In this document: piece after piece, positions 1 to 9,511 of the stretch
How the letters are laid out: each line of letters opens with the position of its first letter
Position numbering within the stretch: the first letter of the stretch is position 1
DNA from: Flavobacterium sp. 1355
GTDB taxonomy: Bacteria; Bacteroidota; Bacteroidia; Flavobacteriales; Flavobacteriaceae
Length of the DNA stretch: 64,000 nt
Direction: 5' to 3'
Assembly: GCF_017833415.1 (NCBI RefSeq)
Contig: NZ_JAFICC010000003.1
Span: 124,001 to 188,000 of the forward strand
Notes under the pieces: generated by a model
What the model was told of the DNA's origin: nothing
What the model saw: only the letters and a program-made list of their open reading frames with translations
The model's database searches: none
Translations under genes and position numbers: made by a program

Positions 1-2648
1 TGAAACTGCCATTGCGCACTTTCCCAATTATTTTGAGCTCCAATATATTGAGCAGAACCTGTCAGATTCTCAATATGAATCATACTGCCTGTCTGCCATC
101 TGTTTTTTACTCTTACCCAGGTTCCGTCTACATTTTCGTTTGACCATTGTGCACTCCACCATCCAGAATCTCCTGCAGTACATTGTACAACTCCTGTTAG
201 GTTTTCGATATGCATGACATCTCCGGTTCCCAGATTTTTTAATATAAAATAAGTGCCATCAACAGCAACTTTCTGCCATTTATAGTTGTTGTTTGCCACT
301 GTTGGGCCATATCCTACATTGGCTCCGGCATCGTATAAATAATTATTGGTCCATCTGTTTTTTATGGTAAAATAATTTCCTGTTGCCGTGCTAACCGTAA
401 TAACAGCGGTGCTTGTTTTGTTTCCGTCTGCTGTTGTTACCGTAATTGTCGCTGTTCCGTTAGCAACTGCTGTTACCAAACCCGAAGCATTTACCGTTGC
501 AACACCCGTATTGTTTGAGGCATAACTCACCGCTTTATTAGTTGCATTTGATGGCAGAACAGTTGGCGTTAATTGCTGAGTTGCACCTACCGTCAAAGTT
601 GCCGATGCCGGACTAAGGCTCACACTTGTTACCGCTACATTTGAAGTATTTACTGTGATTACAGCAGTTGCTGTTTTCGCTCCGTCTTGTGTTGTAACCG
701 TAATTGTTGCCGTACCAGAAGCAATTGCAGTAACCAAACCTGAACCATTTACCGTTGCCACGCCGGTATTGTTAGAACTATAACTTACCGTTTTGTTTGT
801 AGCATTTGCCGGAGCAACAGTTGGCGTTAATTGCTGAGTTGCACCAACGCTTAAAGTTGCTGTTGCTGGCGAAACTGTAACTCCTGTAACTGCAATTGAT
901 GTGGTGGAACAATTTGTGCTTTGTGTCCAGGAAAATGTACCAATAGCACTTAATTCTTCATTGACAGTTGCATTGCCGCCTCTATTGGAATAATTCATAT
1001 TGCAGTACGTTCCGTTTCCGGCTGGAGAACCTGCTATGAGTACAAAATAACCTCTGCCCCAATTTCTGTTCAGTGCATTGTTGTTTGGAAATTCTTTACC
1101 TGTTCCGTTAACTGTTATGTCTTTAAAACTAAGATTATAAATTCCATCACCTGATCTCTTACTAATAGAAATAGCATCATTTCTTGAATCTAAAATATCA
1201 ATATTATACAATTGAACATTCTTAACCTGACTTCCGGCATTACTGGCGCTAAAAATATCTATTGCGGCTACAGGATTGTTGTACGTATCATTAAAAGTTC
1301 CGCAGGTTGATACCGTGATATCATGTATTTCGTGGCTTCCATCATTGTTAAAAGGTGCTCCGGGAAAATTATTACTAACCCTGATTCCTGCTTCAAGATT
1401 GTCTTTTATAACCAAATTGTAAGCTTTATTGTTTTTTCCGCCGTAAATGGCTAAACCAGTGGCACGCCAGCAGTTTTCTGAAGTATTGTACCTAAACGTG
1501 TTATTGATACATTCCAGTCCGTCAGCAGACCAGATCGCCTGATCATCGTCACCATTATTTCTAAAACTGCAATGTTCTACAATGGCATTTGCTGTTCCTT
1601 TGCAAAGATTAATTCCATCGGCATAATTATTTCTAAAACGACAATGAGAAAGTGTAAATCCATCTGCAATTGCCGGTCCGCCCACATTATATTGTGCAAT
1701 CCAGGCACCGCATTCAAAATGTTCTGCCCAGATATTTTTTATTGTTGAAGCAGCTGTAAAAACGCCATTTATAGCTTTATACGAATTACTTCTTGAAGCT
1801 GAATTTGTTGTCAGATAAAGATCTGTAAATGAAATTCCTGCTGCATTGGCACGTAATCCTCCGTTTAAACTACTGGTATTGGTAAAGTTAATTTGAGTAT
1901 ACCACATTCCCGCACCAACCAATGACGTATTGGCAACACCAAAATACAATTCGCGATTAACATTAAAAACACCACTCGGAACATATATTTTTTTACCACC
2001 GTTGGCATCAATAAAGGTTTGAAGATCACTTCCGTTTCCGGTATACGTTACTGATCCTGCGGGCGCAGTGATAATTGTTGGAACCGGTTCCAATTCTGCA
2101 AAATCTACATGAACATTTCCTGATTCTCTCACCAGTTTTAAAGTTCCCGATGCTGCTATTTTTGCCGGAAGTTTATAGCGGACTTCATCAAAACGCATTC
2201 TTGGGTTTTGATTTGTGATTCCGTTATTATTTGGATTTCCGTTACTCCATAAATATTCCCACGACCAGGTTGAAGTCAGCGTCAGGGTTGTAATTTTTGT
2301 ATTGCCATTATAGACGCCCAAAGTTGCCGATTGTCCATCAGGAACACTATATCGAATTACAAGGCCGTCTGCAGCCTCTGTAAGTGTCCACTGAACGGTA
2401 GCATTGGTTGCAGACAGGTTTACACATTGCTGGTCTGAAGCTTCTGATTGCAGGTCTGACTGAACATACGATTTTGAAGTAACCGAAGCTCCGTTAGATA
2501 ATTGTCCAGCGTTTGCTTCATATCTTTTGTAAGGAGCATCATAATAGCCGCGCTGTGCCTGTAGGTTTGATGATATTAGCACCGCTAAGAGGCATATTAT
2601 CTGCCAAAAACGGTTCTTTTTAAAATAAGCAAGTAATTGATTTTTCAT
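1..2648 (-). CDS. Secreted beta-helix glycosidase, probable GH87 alpha-1,3-glucanase (3' end outside window)
   Basis: The reading frame is open from an ATG at its right end to the window edge, giving 882 codons without a stop; the C-terminus lies outside. A signal peptide (hydrophobic stretch near residues 17-28, then an AQR-type cleavage site) is followed by a beta-sandwich-like module to about residue 180. Next comes a right-handed beta-helix with YADGIN (D344) and NNGDDDQ (D367-D369). The 23/24-residue spacing from D344 to D367 and D368 equals the catalytic Asp trio spacing I recall for GH87 alpha-1,3-glucanases. Two bacterial Ig-like Big_2 repeats follow (about 583-667 and 667-747, each with GATQQLTPTV), then a ricin-like carbohydrate-binding region from about 750. 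A T9SS sorting tail beyond the edge would be expected. The likely substrate is fungal or biofilm alpha-1,3-glucan. The family call is from motifs only; another beta-helix glycosidase family is possible. Confidence 0.78.
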   Translation of the reverse strand, partial: MKNQLLAYFKKNRFWQIICLLAVLISSNLQAQRGYYDAPYKRYEANAGQLSNGASVTSKSYVQSDLQSEASDQQCVNLSATNATVQWTLTEAADGLVIRYSVPDGQSATLGVYNGNTKITTLTLTSTWSWEYLWSNGNPNNNGITNQNPRMRFDEVRYKLPAKIAASGTLKLVRESGNVHVDFAELEPVPTIITAPAGSVTYTGNGSDLQTFIDANGGKKIYVPSGVFNVNRELYFGVANTSLVGAGMWYTQINFTNTSSLNGGLRANAAGISFTDLYLTTNSASRSNSYKAINGVFTAASTIKNIWAEHFECGAWIAQYNVGGPAIADGFTLSHCRFRNNYADGINLCKGTANAIVEHCSFRNNGDDDQAIWSADGLECINNTFRYNTSENCWRATGLAIYGGKNNKAYNLVIKDNLEAGIRVSNNFPGAPFNNDGSHEIHDITVSTCGTFNDTYNNPVAAIDIFSASNAGSQVKNVQLYNIDILDSRNDAISISKRSGDGIYNLSFKDITVNGTGKEFPNNNALNRNWGRGYFVLIAGSPAGNGTYCNMNYSNRGGNATVNEELSAIGTFSWTQSTNCSTTSIAVTGVTVSPATATLSVGATQQLTPTVAPANATNKTVSYSSNNTGVATVNGSGLVTAIASGTATITVTTQDGAKTATAVITVNTSNVAVTSVSLSPASATLTVGATQQLTPTVLPSNATNKAVSYASNNTGVATVNASGLVTAVANGTATITVTTADGNKTSTAVITVSTATGNYFTIKNRWTNNYLYDAGANVGYGPTVANNNYKWQKVAVDGTYFILKNLGTGDVMHIENLTGVVQCTAGDSGWWSAQWSNENVDGTWVRVKNRWQTGSMIHIENLTGSAQYIGAQNNWESAQWQF

Positions 2649-3056
2649 AATTTGTGGTTTTTAAAGTTAGAAAGTATCCCCAAATGAGGACATAACGAAA
2701 CTAGACTTTAAAAAAAAATTAAGGAAAACATCTATTAAAAATCAAGATTTACATACATACAAAACCAATATAAAAAACTGATAATCAAAACTATAAGATT
2801 TATCATGTAAATAAAAAATCAAGAAAAAATATAGGAAATAATTTATAGTTTGATAAAAAAACAATGGGTAAGTTGTAATCGAAAATTATGTCTGACAGAT
2901 TTTTAAAACATTTACTTCTAAATAAAATGGTGTTGTTCCTTAGAATGTTTCACATAAAAATATATTTTTACATATGTCTCCCAACCTTTTGGATTAAATT
3001 GTAATCAATATTAAAAAAGAGCCATTAGCATTAAAAATAAAAACCCTGACCATTTG
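2649..3056. other. Intergenic gap between divergent genes
   Basis: This AT-rich gap separates two divergent exported-protein genes and must carry both promoters. On the minus strand the word TAGTTTTG (2793-2786) fits the Bacteroidota -7 consensus TAnnTTTG, but no well-spaced -33 TTG is present. A 16-bp all-A/T palindrome lies at 2955-2970 and may be chance. No small ORF or RNA gene is apparent. Confidence 0.5.
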
Positions 3057-4574
3057 ATGAATAAAAAACACACTCCCAAATTAATTTTCATTTTTATTCT
3101 GTTGGCTCAAATTTGTTTTGGGCAAAAAGTTTTTAAAATAAAGGAAGGTCAGCTACAATTTATCAATCCTGAAAAAGGTATTTATATTAAAAAAAATGAC
3201 CAGTATTATCATGTCAAATTACAAGATATAAGTTATTATAAAAATTTATCTAAGAATCTAAAATACGAACTTGAGAATGTTACTTCTAAGGAAATTGAAG
3301 AAGTAAAAAAAGATGCTGCTACCATAAATGCTTCTGAAATTATAAAGTTTGATTTTAAAAAACTTGATAATCAAAAATTTACTACTAAGAATGATATTAA
3401 TGAAGATGATAATTACAGATTGTATAAGTATAATAAAAACTTTTTTGCAGTTAGTATTTTAGAAGATTCTATCCAGCATCCAAGAAATGAATATTTATTG
3501 CACTATTGTATTTTAGATTTTGGAACTCATAATAAGGTTATCTATCAGCCAGAGGGTTTCATTGTTCCCACAAAAGAAAAAGTACGTTTTTTGTTTGATC
3601 ATGGAGATTTAAACGATTCTTTTAATAATTATGACACTACGGTGTTTAAAGATCTCAACGCTATAGATATGCAGCTTGTCAATAGCAGAGATTTAGAGCT
3701 TAATGGTCATTTTTATAAAATTGATACCTTAAAAAATAAGCAATTACGAATTAAAGACTTTTACAACCAAACGGTTATCAATCAGTCTTTTGACTCTATT
3801 AAAAGTACAGCCTATTTTATAATTGGTTATAAAAAAGGAAAAATTGATATTTATAATTATGCTTTTAAAAAGTTTAACTTAAAGAATGTTCGCGCATTTA
3901 ATTTTGAAAGATTTTATCCAAGTTTACAAATCATTGAAGGAAATAGTTTAAGAAGAATAAATCTTATCGGCGAAGATTACAAAAAAGAAGATTTGTCTTA
4001 TATTCCAAGCGGAACACATTATTTTCCGGATATGAATATCACGTTCAAAATTATGTCAGAGAATAATGATTTCTATATTTATGGCGGTGAAATGGGTTCT
4101 CTAGTTCCTAATTTTTCAGGTTCCGGAGGGCGTTATAAATTATATAACAGAGAACAGTTTGAAACTATTCAATATGCAGATGAAGGACTTCAGTTCATCA
4201 CCTCTTATTCTGAAATGATGGGAACCACAATGAGTTATCCCATTTATTTATATACAAAACTCAAAAACGGAAAATTTAATCTAAATACGCTTGATTATCT
4301 TATAGCTGAAAATCCGGACAAGGAAGTGGAAACTTTTAATAATAAGTTACCTAAAAATTTTGATGCTATTACCCTATTAGGTGTGTACTTAATAGAAAAA
4401 GAAGGTCTTTTTACTTATTATCCGATCATGAAAGAAATTAAATATAAAAAACTGGAAGATTTTAAAGGAAATTATGCCCGTTTTGAATTACCAAATGGAC
4501 AGAAAGGATGGCTGGATTTTCAGGGAAAAGAATATTTGGATATAGTATCTGATTTGCCAGTTGAAAATAATTAG
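3057..4574 (+). CDS. Exported protein of unknown function, WG-repeat-like end
   Basis: A 505-residue protein starting with a Sec signal peptide (KK, then IFIFILLAQICFGQ, probable cleavage before Q). The ATG is preferred over a TTG one codon upstream because it directly precedes the basic n-region. The rest is rich in Lys, Tyr, Phe and Asn and predicted soluble, with alternating hydrophobic residues that suggest beta-strands. The C-terminal segment GQKGWLDFQGKEYL resembles one WG-type beta-hairpin repeat. No catalytic motif and no T9SS sorting domain are visible. It stands alone, divergent from the glycosidase and upstream of a receiver-domain gene. I do not recognise the family; a periplasmic or surface protein is the most that can be said. 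Confidence 0.75.
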   Translation: MNKKHTPKLIFIFILLAQICFGQKVFKIKEGQLQFINPEKGIYIKKNDQYYHVKLQDISYYKNLSKNLKYELENVTSKEIEEVKKDAATINASEIIKFDFKKLDNQKFTTKNDINEDDNYRLYKYNKNFFAVSILEDSIQHPRNEYLLHYCILDFGTHNKVIYQPEGFIVPTKEKVRFLFDHGDLNDSFNNYDTTVFKDLNAIDMQLVNSRDLELNGHFYKIDTLKNKQLRIKDFYNQTVINQSFDSIKSTAYFIIGYKKGKIDIYNYAFKKFNLKNVRAFNFERFYPSLQIIEGNSLRRINLIGEDYKKEDLSYIPSGTHYFPDMNITFKIMSENNDFYIYGGEMGSLVPNFSGSGGRYKLYNREQFETIQYADEGLQFITSYSEMMGTTMSYPIYLYTKLKNGKFNLNTLDYLIAENPDKEVETFNNKLPKNFDAITLLGVYLIEKEGLFTYYPIMKEIKYKKLEDFKGNYARFELPNGQKGWLDFQGKEYLDIVSDLPVENN

Positions 4575-4629
4575 CATACTCTATTGTAACAGAATTTGTT
4601 GCTAACTAATGCCTTTTAAACAAATTAGT

Positions 4630-4637
4630 TATATTTG
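4630..4637 (+). promoter_or_regulatory. Candidate -7 promoter element (TATATTTG)
   Basis: An exact match to the Bacteroidota -7 consensus TAnnTTTG, 58 bp before the start of the receiver-domain gene. TTTG at 4595-4598 is a possible -33 element, but the spacing is longer than usual. Expression appears independent of the upstream exported-protein gene. Confidence 0.4.
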
Positions 4638-4695
4638 TATACTAATACTACATCTTCCAAAAAAGCAAAAATTGTGTTACTGATATCAATCAATT

Positions 4696-5091
4696 ATGAA
4701 TAAAAACAGAATAGTATTACTTGCGGATGATGATGACGATGACCGGATTATTTTTGAACAGGCTTTGATCAGTGTAGATCCTTCTGTCTTGTTTTTTACG
4801 TCTGCCAATGGATGCGAAGCTTTAGAACGTCTGGAAACAAGAGGATTTTGTCCTGATGTTATATTTATGGATATCAATATGCCCATAATGAATGGTATAG
4901 AATGCCTAAAGCAAATAAAGGAATCCGAAGACTATAAAAAAATTCCTGTCATTATGTACAGCGCTTCAAGAAGTGAGACTGTAGTTGAAGAATGTATAAG
5001 TCTCGGAGCAATCGGTTTTATACATAAGCCTTTTAGTATGCTGAAAATGCGTGAGGAAATCAAAAATGCATTGGATATGCTGCCTAAATAG
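4696..5091 (+). CDS. Single-domain response regulator (CheY-like receiver)
   Basis: A 131-residue stand-alone receiver. The acidic pocket is an unusual run of six Asp (D11-D16), the phosphoacceptor is D59 in FMDINMP, the conserved Thr/Ser position is S89 or S91 in MYSASRS, and the conserved Lys is K111 in HKPF. There is no output domain, so it probably passes or dampens phosphoryl signal in a multistep relay or acts by protein contact. No kinase gene is adjacent; in this window it resembles the single-domain regulator at 62562-62993, although the two are 58 kb apart. It is monocistronic, with its own -7 element. Confidence 0.93.
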   Translation: MNKNRIVLLADDDDDDRIIFEQALISVDPSVLFFTSANGCEALERLETRGFCPDVIFMDINMPIMNGIECLKQIKESEDYKKIPVIMYSASRSETVVEECISLGAIGFIHKPFSMLKMREEIKNALDMLPK

Positions 5092-5120
5092 CATATTGGT
5101 AAGTTGTTGCAAATCTCTGT

Positions 5121-6554
5121 CTATAATCCCTTTAGCAAACTATATACTTTGCTGAATTTCGTAAAAGCTTCTTCATATACTTTTTTATTTGCCCGGTCAG
5201 GCAAAAAAGTTTTCTCGGTTTTAGTTTGATTTTTTACTACAACATTTGTCGATTGCAAACCTATTAAAACAGCACCCCACGCAGAGCCTTCAATGGTATG
5301 TGAGGTCTGAACATTCATTTGAAAAATATCGGCTACTATTTGCAGCCATAGTTCACTTTTTCCAAATCCGCCACTTGCCATAATGGTTGTTTTTTTTCTT
5401 TTTTCAGGATCTGGCAATAAAATTTCTGTAATTTGAAATAATCCAAATAAAATCCCCTCTAATGTTGCTCTGACCAAATGTGCCTGTGTATGAATAATCT
5501 GCATTCCTAATAGAGATCCTTGTGCAGAGGCATCCCAAATTGGTGCTCTTTCTCCCAATAAATAAGGTACAAAAAGCAAACCTTCAGAACCTGCAGGGAT
5601 TTTTTCTGCTGCTGCAAAAAGTTCTTCATAAGAAACAGTGGTTTTTAAAATTGATTCTTTTAGCCATTGCAAAACAATAGCACCATTGTTTACAGCTCCC
5701 AATGACAGATACTGATTTCCATACAAATGATAACATTGCGTTCGCATTTGCTCATCCAGAAAAGGCTTGCTTACGGGTAATCGTACCGCTCCGCTTGTAC
5801 CGATAGTCAATGCCATAAAACCTTCTTTCATAGCACCGGTTCCAAGATTTGCCAAAGGCCCGTCTCCCCCGCCGAGCACATATAGAAAATCATCCGAAAT
5901 TCCTTTGGCCTGATGAGTTACTTCATAAATTGCAGAAAGCTGTTGTAGTTTTATTTGAAGGTAATCAAGAATTTCTTCATCCCATTTAAGAGTGTGAATA
6001 TTCAACAACCCGGTTCCCGAAGCCATTGAGGAATCAATGCAATATTCTCCGGTAAGATAATGCCATACATATTCCTTAATACTAATGAATTTATCGGCTT
6101 TTAAAAAAATTTCGCTGTCAAATTCTCTCCACCAGGCTATTTTGGTCATGGGTGAAAAAGGATGAATCGGAATTCCTGTTTTTTGATAAAAAAGATTTCC
6201 TGTTTCGGTATTTTTAAGTGTATCAGTTATTATATCTGCTCTGCTGTCTGCCCATAAAACAGCATCTGTGAGTGGTTTTCCGGTTTCATCAATGGCGATA
6301 ATACTTTGCATGGCAGCACTAAAGCTGATAAACTGAGGCTGAATATCTTTTGTGATTTCATTTAAACATCTCAAAACCGTTTCTAAAATTTCCTGCGGAT
6401 GCTGAATACTCCAATTCGGTTTAGGATGATACATGGCATAGGAGTATGAAATCTCATGTATCACATTTCCTTCCACATCAAAACATACCGCTTTTGTTGC
6501 CGTGGTCCCAATATCTATTCCGATATAAAATTTGTCTTTATTTATTTGATCCAT
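5121..6554 (-). CDS. gntK: Gluconate kinase, FGGY carbohydrate kinase family
   Basis: A 477-residue FGGY sugar kinase that would phosphorylate gluconate to 6-phosphogluconate in the cytoplasm. Its N-terminal phosphate loop is GIDIGTTATK with D14, the substrate-pocket GGGDGP motif lies mid-protein, and the second ATPase half contains MASGGFGKS. I start at MDQINKDKFYIG, where the family homology begins; a longer frame would add 21 residues that lie wholly inside the permease gene. This start overlaps the permease stop by 13 bp, so the two are translationally coupled, permease first. The substrate is assigned from the GntP neighbour; FGGY kinases for xylulose or glycerol have similar motifs, so gluconate is an inference. 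No GntR-type regulator is adjacent. Confidence 0.85.
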   Translation of the reverse strand: MDQINKDKFYIGIDIGTTATKAVCFDVEGNVIHEISYSYAMYHPKPNWSIQHPQEILETVLRCLNEITKDIQPQFISFSAAMQSIIAIDETGKPLTDAVLWADSRADIITDTLKNTETGNLFYQKTGIPIHPFSPMTKIAWWREFDSEIFLKADKFISIKEYVWHYLTGEYCIDSSMASGTGLLNIHTLKWDEEILDYLQIKLQQLSAIYEVTHQAKGISDDFLYVLGGGDGPLANLGTGAMKEGFMALTIGTSGAVRLPVSKPFLDEQMRTQCYHLYGNQYLSLGAVNNGAIVLQWLKESILKTTVSYEELFAAAEKIPAGSEGLLFVPYLLGERAPIWDASAQGSLLGMQIIHTQAHLVRATLEGILFGLFQITEILLPDPEKRKKTTIMASGGFGKSELWLQIVADIFQMNVQTSHTIEGSAWGAVLIGLQSTNVVVKNQTKTEKTFLPDRANKKVYEEAFTKFSKVYSLLKGL

Positions 6555-7861
6555 ATATTTAATATCAATACGCCTATTAATCCCATAACTCCGATAATGG
6601 TTTCCATAACTGTCCATGTTTTAAAAGTTTCTGAAACGCTTATCCCAAAATACTCTTTGAACATCCAGAATCCGGTATCATTAACATGAGAACACATTAA
6701 ACTTCCCGCTCCTATTGAAAGTACCATTAATTCCGGACTCACACCCGAGGCTGCTATTAACGGCTGAACAATTCCTGCGGCGGTTAGCCCCGCAACAGTA
6801 GCCGATCCCAAAGCAATTCGGATTATGGTCGCAACGAGCCATCCCAAAAACAAAGGCGAGAGCGACGATTGCTCAAATACTTTACTTATATCAGTACCTA
6901 TTCCGCTGTCAATCAACACTTGTTTAAAAGCTCCGCCTGCACCGATTATCAAAATTATCATTGTGGCAGCGCTCAGGGCATTACCCGATTTATCCATTAT
7001 ATCCTGCATTTTCCTCCCGCGAAAAATGCCTAGTGAGAACAGGGCAAAAAGTACAGAAAGCAACATAGCGGTAGTTGGGTTTCCTATAAAGAGCAAAAGG
7101 GAACGCAGGTCACTTTTTTCAGGCAATAACAATTCACTAAATGTAGCTGTTGCCATTAAAAATACCGGAATCAATGCGGTGAGAATACTTATTTTAAAGG
7201 AAGGCATTTCGGCTTCCGCAAATGTTTTACTTTCAAATAAACCATTTGGAGGAAAAGCATTTATCTTTTTTATAAACTCCGGAAAAATAATTCCCGCTGC
7301 CAAAAGCGCCGGGATTGCCACTATAATTCCGTAGAGAAGTGTTTTGCCAATATTTGCCTTAAAAAGAACTGCAATAGCGGTCGGGCCAGGATGCGGAGGC
7401 AAAAAACCATGTGTTATAGAAAGTGCAGATGCCATGGCGATACCCAGATAAATAATAGACTGTTTTGTACTTTTTGCTACTGCAAAAACCATTGGAATCA
7501 AAATAATAAATCCGGCATTGTAGAACATCGAAATTCCGACAGAAAAGCCCGTTATCACCATTGCCCACTTAATATGCTTACTGCCAAAAAGTCTAATCAT
7601 AACAGAACTGATTCGCTGGGCTGCCCCACTGTCTGAAAGTAAGTTTCCTAAAATAACTCCAAACGAAATAATCAAAATCAGCGATCCTAAAGTGCTGCCA
7701 ACTCCGTTCTGAATGGCATTTATTAATTCTGTAAATGGCATTCCTTTTAAAATTCCAACAAAGAATGAACTAATAAGTAATGCCAGAAATGCATTGATTT
7801 TAGCACCGGAAATCAAAACCAATAATAAAAGAACACTTGCAATCAGAATTAGTAAAGACAT
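6542..7861 (-). CDS. gntP: GntP-family gluconate:H+ symporter
   Basis: A 439-residue inner-membrane permease with about 12-14 hydrophobic segments over its whole length. It has features typical of the GntP family: an early GVILGNLLSDSGAAQRI loop, FLPPHPGPTAIA in the middle and a C-terminal SHVNDTGFWMFKEYF motif. It imports gluconate or a related sugar acid and is the first gene of a two-gene operon with the FGGY kinase, whose start overlaps its stop. The pair feeds gluconate into the pentose-phosphate or Entner-Doudoroff route. The length is normal for the family and the frame is intact. The exact sugar acid cannot be read from sequence. Confidence 0.92.
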   Translation of the reverse strand: MSLLILIASVLLLLVLISGAKINAFLALLISSFFVGILKGMPFTELINAIQNGVGSTLGSLILIISFGVILGNLLSDSGAAQRISSVMIRLFGSKHIKWAMVITGFSVGISMFYNAGFIILIPMVFAVAKSTKQSIIYLGIAMASALSITHGFLPPHPGPTAIAVLFKANIGKTLLYGIIVAIPALLAAGIIFPEFIKKINAFPPNGLFESKTFAEAEMPSFKISILTALIPVFLMATATFSELLLPEKSDLRSLLLFIGNPTTAMLLSVLFALFSLGIFRGRKMQDIMDKSGNALSAATMIILIIGAGGAFKQVLIDSGIGTDISKVFEQSSLSPLFLGWLVATIIRIALGSATVAGLTAAGIVQPLIAASGVSPELMVLSIGAGSLMCSHVNDTGFWMFKEYFGISVSETFKTWTVMETIIGVMGLIGVLILNIWIK

Positions 7862-8201
7862 ATATTAATAATTTACAGATAATAATCCTATTTTTTGAAA
7901 CAAATTCACATGAGCAATCTGGTTAATGGCTTCGTACTTTGATTCGTAAAAATATCATTTTATATAAAGCCATAATTTAAATTTTGAATTTAAATTAAAT
8001 CCTATTTCCTGAAACCTAAATGCATTATTTAAATTTTACTTCTTCGTCAAAATATAAGTTACTGAAAATTAAACAACTATTCCGTTTAATTATATAAAAA
8101 TCTCACAAATTGTGTGGCTATATTTGGTTTATAGGTTAAGATACAATTTTATAAACTGCTAATAATTAACCCCCTAAATTATTAATTCAAAAAACATCAA
8201 G
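7862..8201. other. Intergenic gap between gntP and the small-protein operon
   Basis: An AT-rich divergent spacer. A TATATTTG element serves the rightward genes. For gntP I found only a near match to the -7 word (TGAATTTG on the minus strand). No operator palindrome, RNA gene or small ORF is evident. Confidence 0.45.
8119..8126 (+). promoter_or_regulatory. Candidate -7 promoter element (TATATTTG)
   Basis: An exact TAnnTTTG match 75 bp upstream of the 69-residue protein gene and oriented with it. No convincing -33 TTG lies at the usual distance, which may point to an alternative sigma factor or an activator. It would drive the small protein and the dehydrogenase behind it. Confidence 0.4.
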
Positions 8202-8411
8202 ATGATAAAAGCAACTTACCAAAACTACCAGCAACTACACCAATCTGATGACTCACCGATTCGTATGGAACCATTTGAACGCCACTTTGAGCAGTACCTT
8301 ACCTCCTCAGGAAAGCAGCTTATGTGCTGGGGCGAAGAATCAAATTACCTTGACAGCGAATTCTGTCCTATTTTGGAACAGTTTGATCAGCAGAACCTAA
8401 GAGAACACTAG
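8202..8411 (+). CDS. Small conserved-looking protein of unknown function (69 aa)
   Basis: A short soluble acidic protein beginning MIKATYQNY. There is no signal peptide, membrane segment or known domain. Residues 48-67 (NYLDSEF, then LEQFDQQNL) match a block in the acidic protein at 10263-10610 (NYVDSEF, then LEPDDQDDL), and both begin MI-x3-Y-x-NY, so the two look like paralogues. That internal similarity is the best evidence that it is a real gene. It lies 45 bp upstream of the dehydrogenase and probably shares its transcript. The role is unknown; a stress-induced protein is inferred from the neighbours. Confidence 0.72.
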   Translation: MIKATYQNYQQLHQSDDSPIRMEPFERHFEQYLTSSGKQLMCWGEESNYLDSEFCPILEQFDQQNLREH

Positions 8412-8456
8412 CGTTGATTCGCATACTATATAAACAATTCAAATCATTTTAATTTT

Positions 8457-9458
8457 ATGGAAACTAAAACAATATCACGTCGCTCGGTACTTACGGGCAT
8501 GGGAGCGGTTTTGGCAACTGCTGCATTTAATCCAATACTGGGTAATGGATTTCAGACAGATGAATTTCAATTATCAAATTCAGAAGAAGACCCTAAAACA
8601 AAATACCCGAGACCGCCATTTAAAGAGCAGTCACAACCGTGGCCGGGTTTGGTAAGCAAAATGGATCCAAGGCCAGATCATGGTGAGAAAAGCTATAAAG
8701 GCAGCGGCAGGTTAAGAGGGCGAAAAGCATTAATAACAGGTGGTGATTCCGGAATGGGGAGAGCAGCTGCGATTGCTTATGCAAGAGAAGGCGCTGATGT
8801 AGCCATAAACTATTTTCCAAACGAAGAAGAAGATGCCAGAGAAGTAATTCAGCTCATAAAAGCAGAAGGGAGAAAAGCAATAGCAATTCCGGGAGATTTA
8901 AGAGATGAAACATTTTGCAAATCGTTGGTAGAAAAGGCGGCAAAAGAACTTGGCGGGCTGGACATTGTAGTTAATAATGCAGCCAGACAACAAACACACG
9001 CTTCTATTCTGGATATTTCAACAGAAGAATTTGACTGGACAATGAAAACGAATATCTATGCTCCTTTCTGGATTATAAAAGCGGCACTTCCGTATCTCAA
9101 GCCAGGGTCTTCTATAATAGGTACAAGTTCTGTTCAAGCCTACGCGCCTACCGAAGACCTTTATGACTATGCACAAACCAAGGCTGCAACTACAAATTAT
9201 ATTAAATCACTGGCCAAACAGCTTGCTCCAAAAGGTATCAGGGTTAATGGAGTGGCTCCGGGACCAGTCTGGACTCCACTTCAGGTAAGCGGAGGAGCTA
9301 CTATGGAAAAACTAAAACAGTTTGGTTCTCAAACCCCATTGGAAAGACCAGGACAGCCTGCCGAGCTTGCTTCTATATATGTACAGCTTGCTGCTAATGA
9401 CGCAAGTTATGCTACCGGACAAATTTACGGCGCAAGTGGCGGAGAAGGTAATCCGTAA
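8457..9458 (+). CDS. SDR-family oxidoreductase with twin-arginine leader
   Basis: A 333-residue classical short-chain dehydrogenase related to the general-stress dehydrogenases of Bacillus (YhdF/YdaD type). The Rossmann glycine motif is TGGDSGMG (94-101), NNAA is at 173-176, the catalytic Ser is S225, and Y238-x3-K242 completes the active site. Before the enzyme lie about 85 extra residues. They start with a twin-arginine pattern SRRSVLTGMG at 7-16, a hydrophobic stretch, and then the PRPPFKEQSQPWPG linker typical of this subgroup. The leader suggests Tat export, which is odd for an NAD(P) enzyme; it may be exported with bound cofactor. The natural substrate is unknown. It is co-transcribed with small acidic proteins. 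Confidence 0.9.
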   Translation: METKTISRRSVLTGMGAVLATAAFNPILGNGFQTDEFQLSNSEEDPKTKYPRPPFKEQSQPWPGLVSKMDPRPDHGEKSYKGSGRLRGRKALITGGDSGMGRAAAIAYAREGADVAINYFPNEEEDAREVIQLIKAEGRKAIAIPGDLRDETFCKSLVEKAAKELGGLDIVVNNAARQQTHASILDISTEEFDWTMKTNIYAPFWIIKAALPYLKPGSSIIGTSSVQAYAPTEDLYDYAQTKAATTNYIKSLAKQLAPKGIRVNGVAPGPVWTPLQVSGGATMEKLKQFGSQTPLERPGQPAELASIYVQLAANDASYATGQIYGASGGEGNP

Positions 9459-9511
9459 AATTGCAAATAATTTGTATTTAAAAAATTAAGTGAAACACTA
9501 AATTGAAAATC

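Noticed and set aside
2955..2970. A/T-only 16-bp palindrome before the exported-protein gene
   Set aside because: In such AT-rich DNA palindromes of A and T runs arise easily by chance; no second copy was seen.
6825..7334. A 169-codon plus-strand frame opposite gntP
   Set aside because: It lies wholly within a conserved permease gene, has hydrophobic composition mirrored from it and no recognisable domain.
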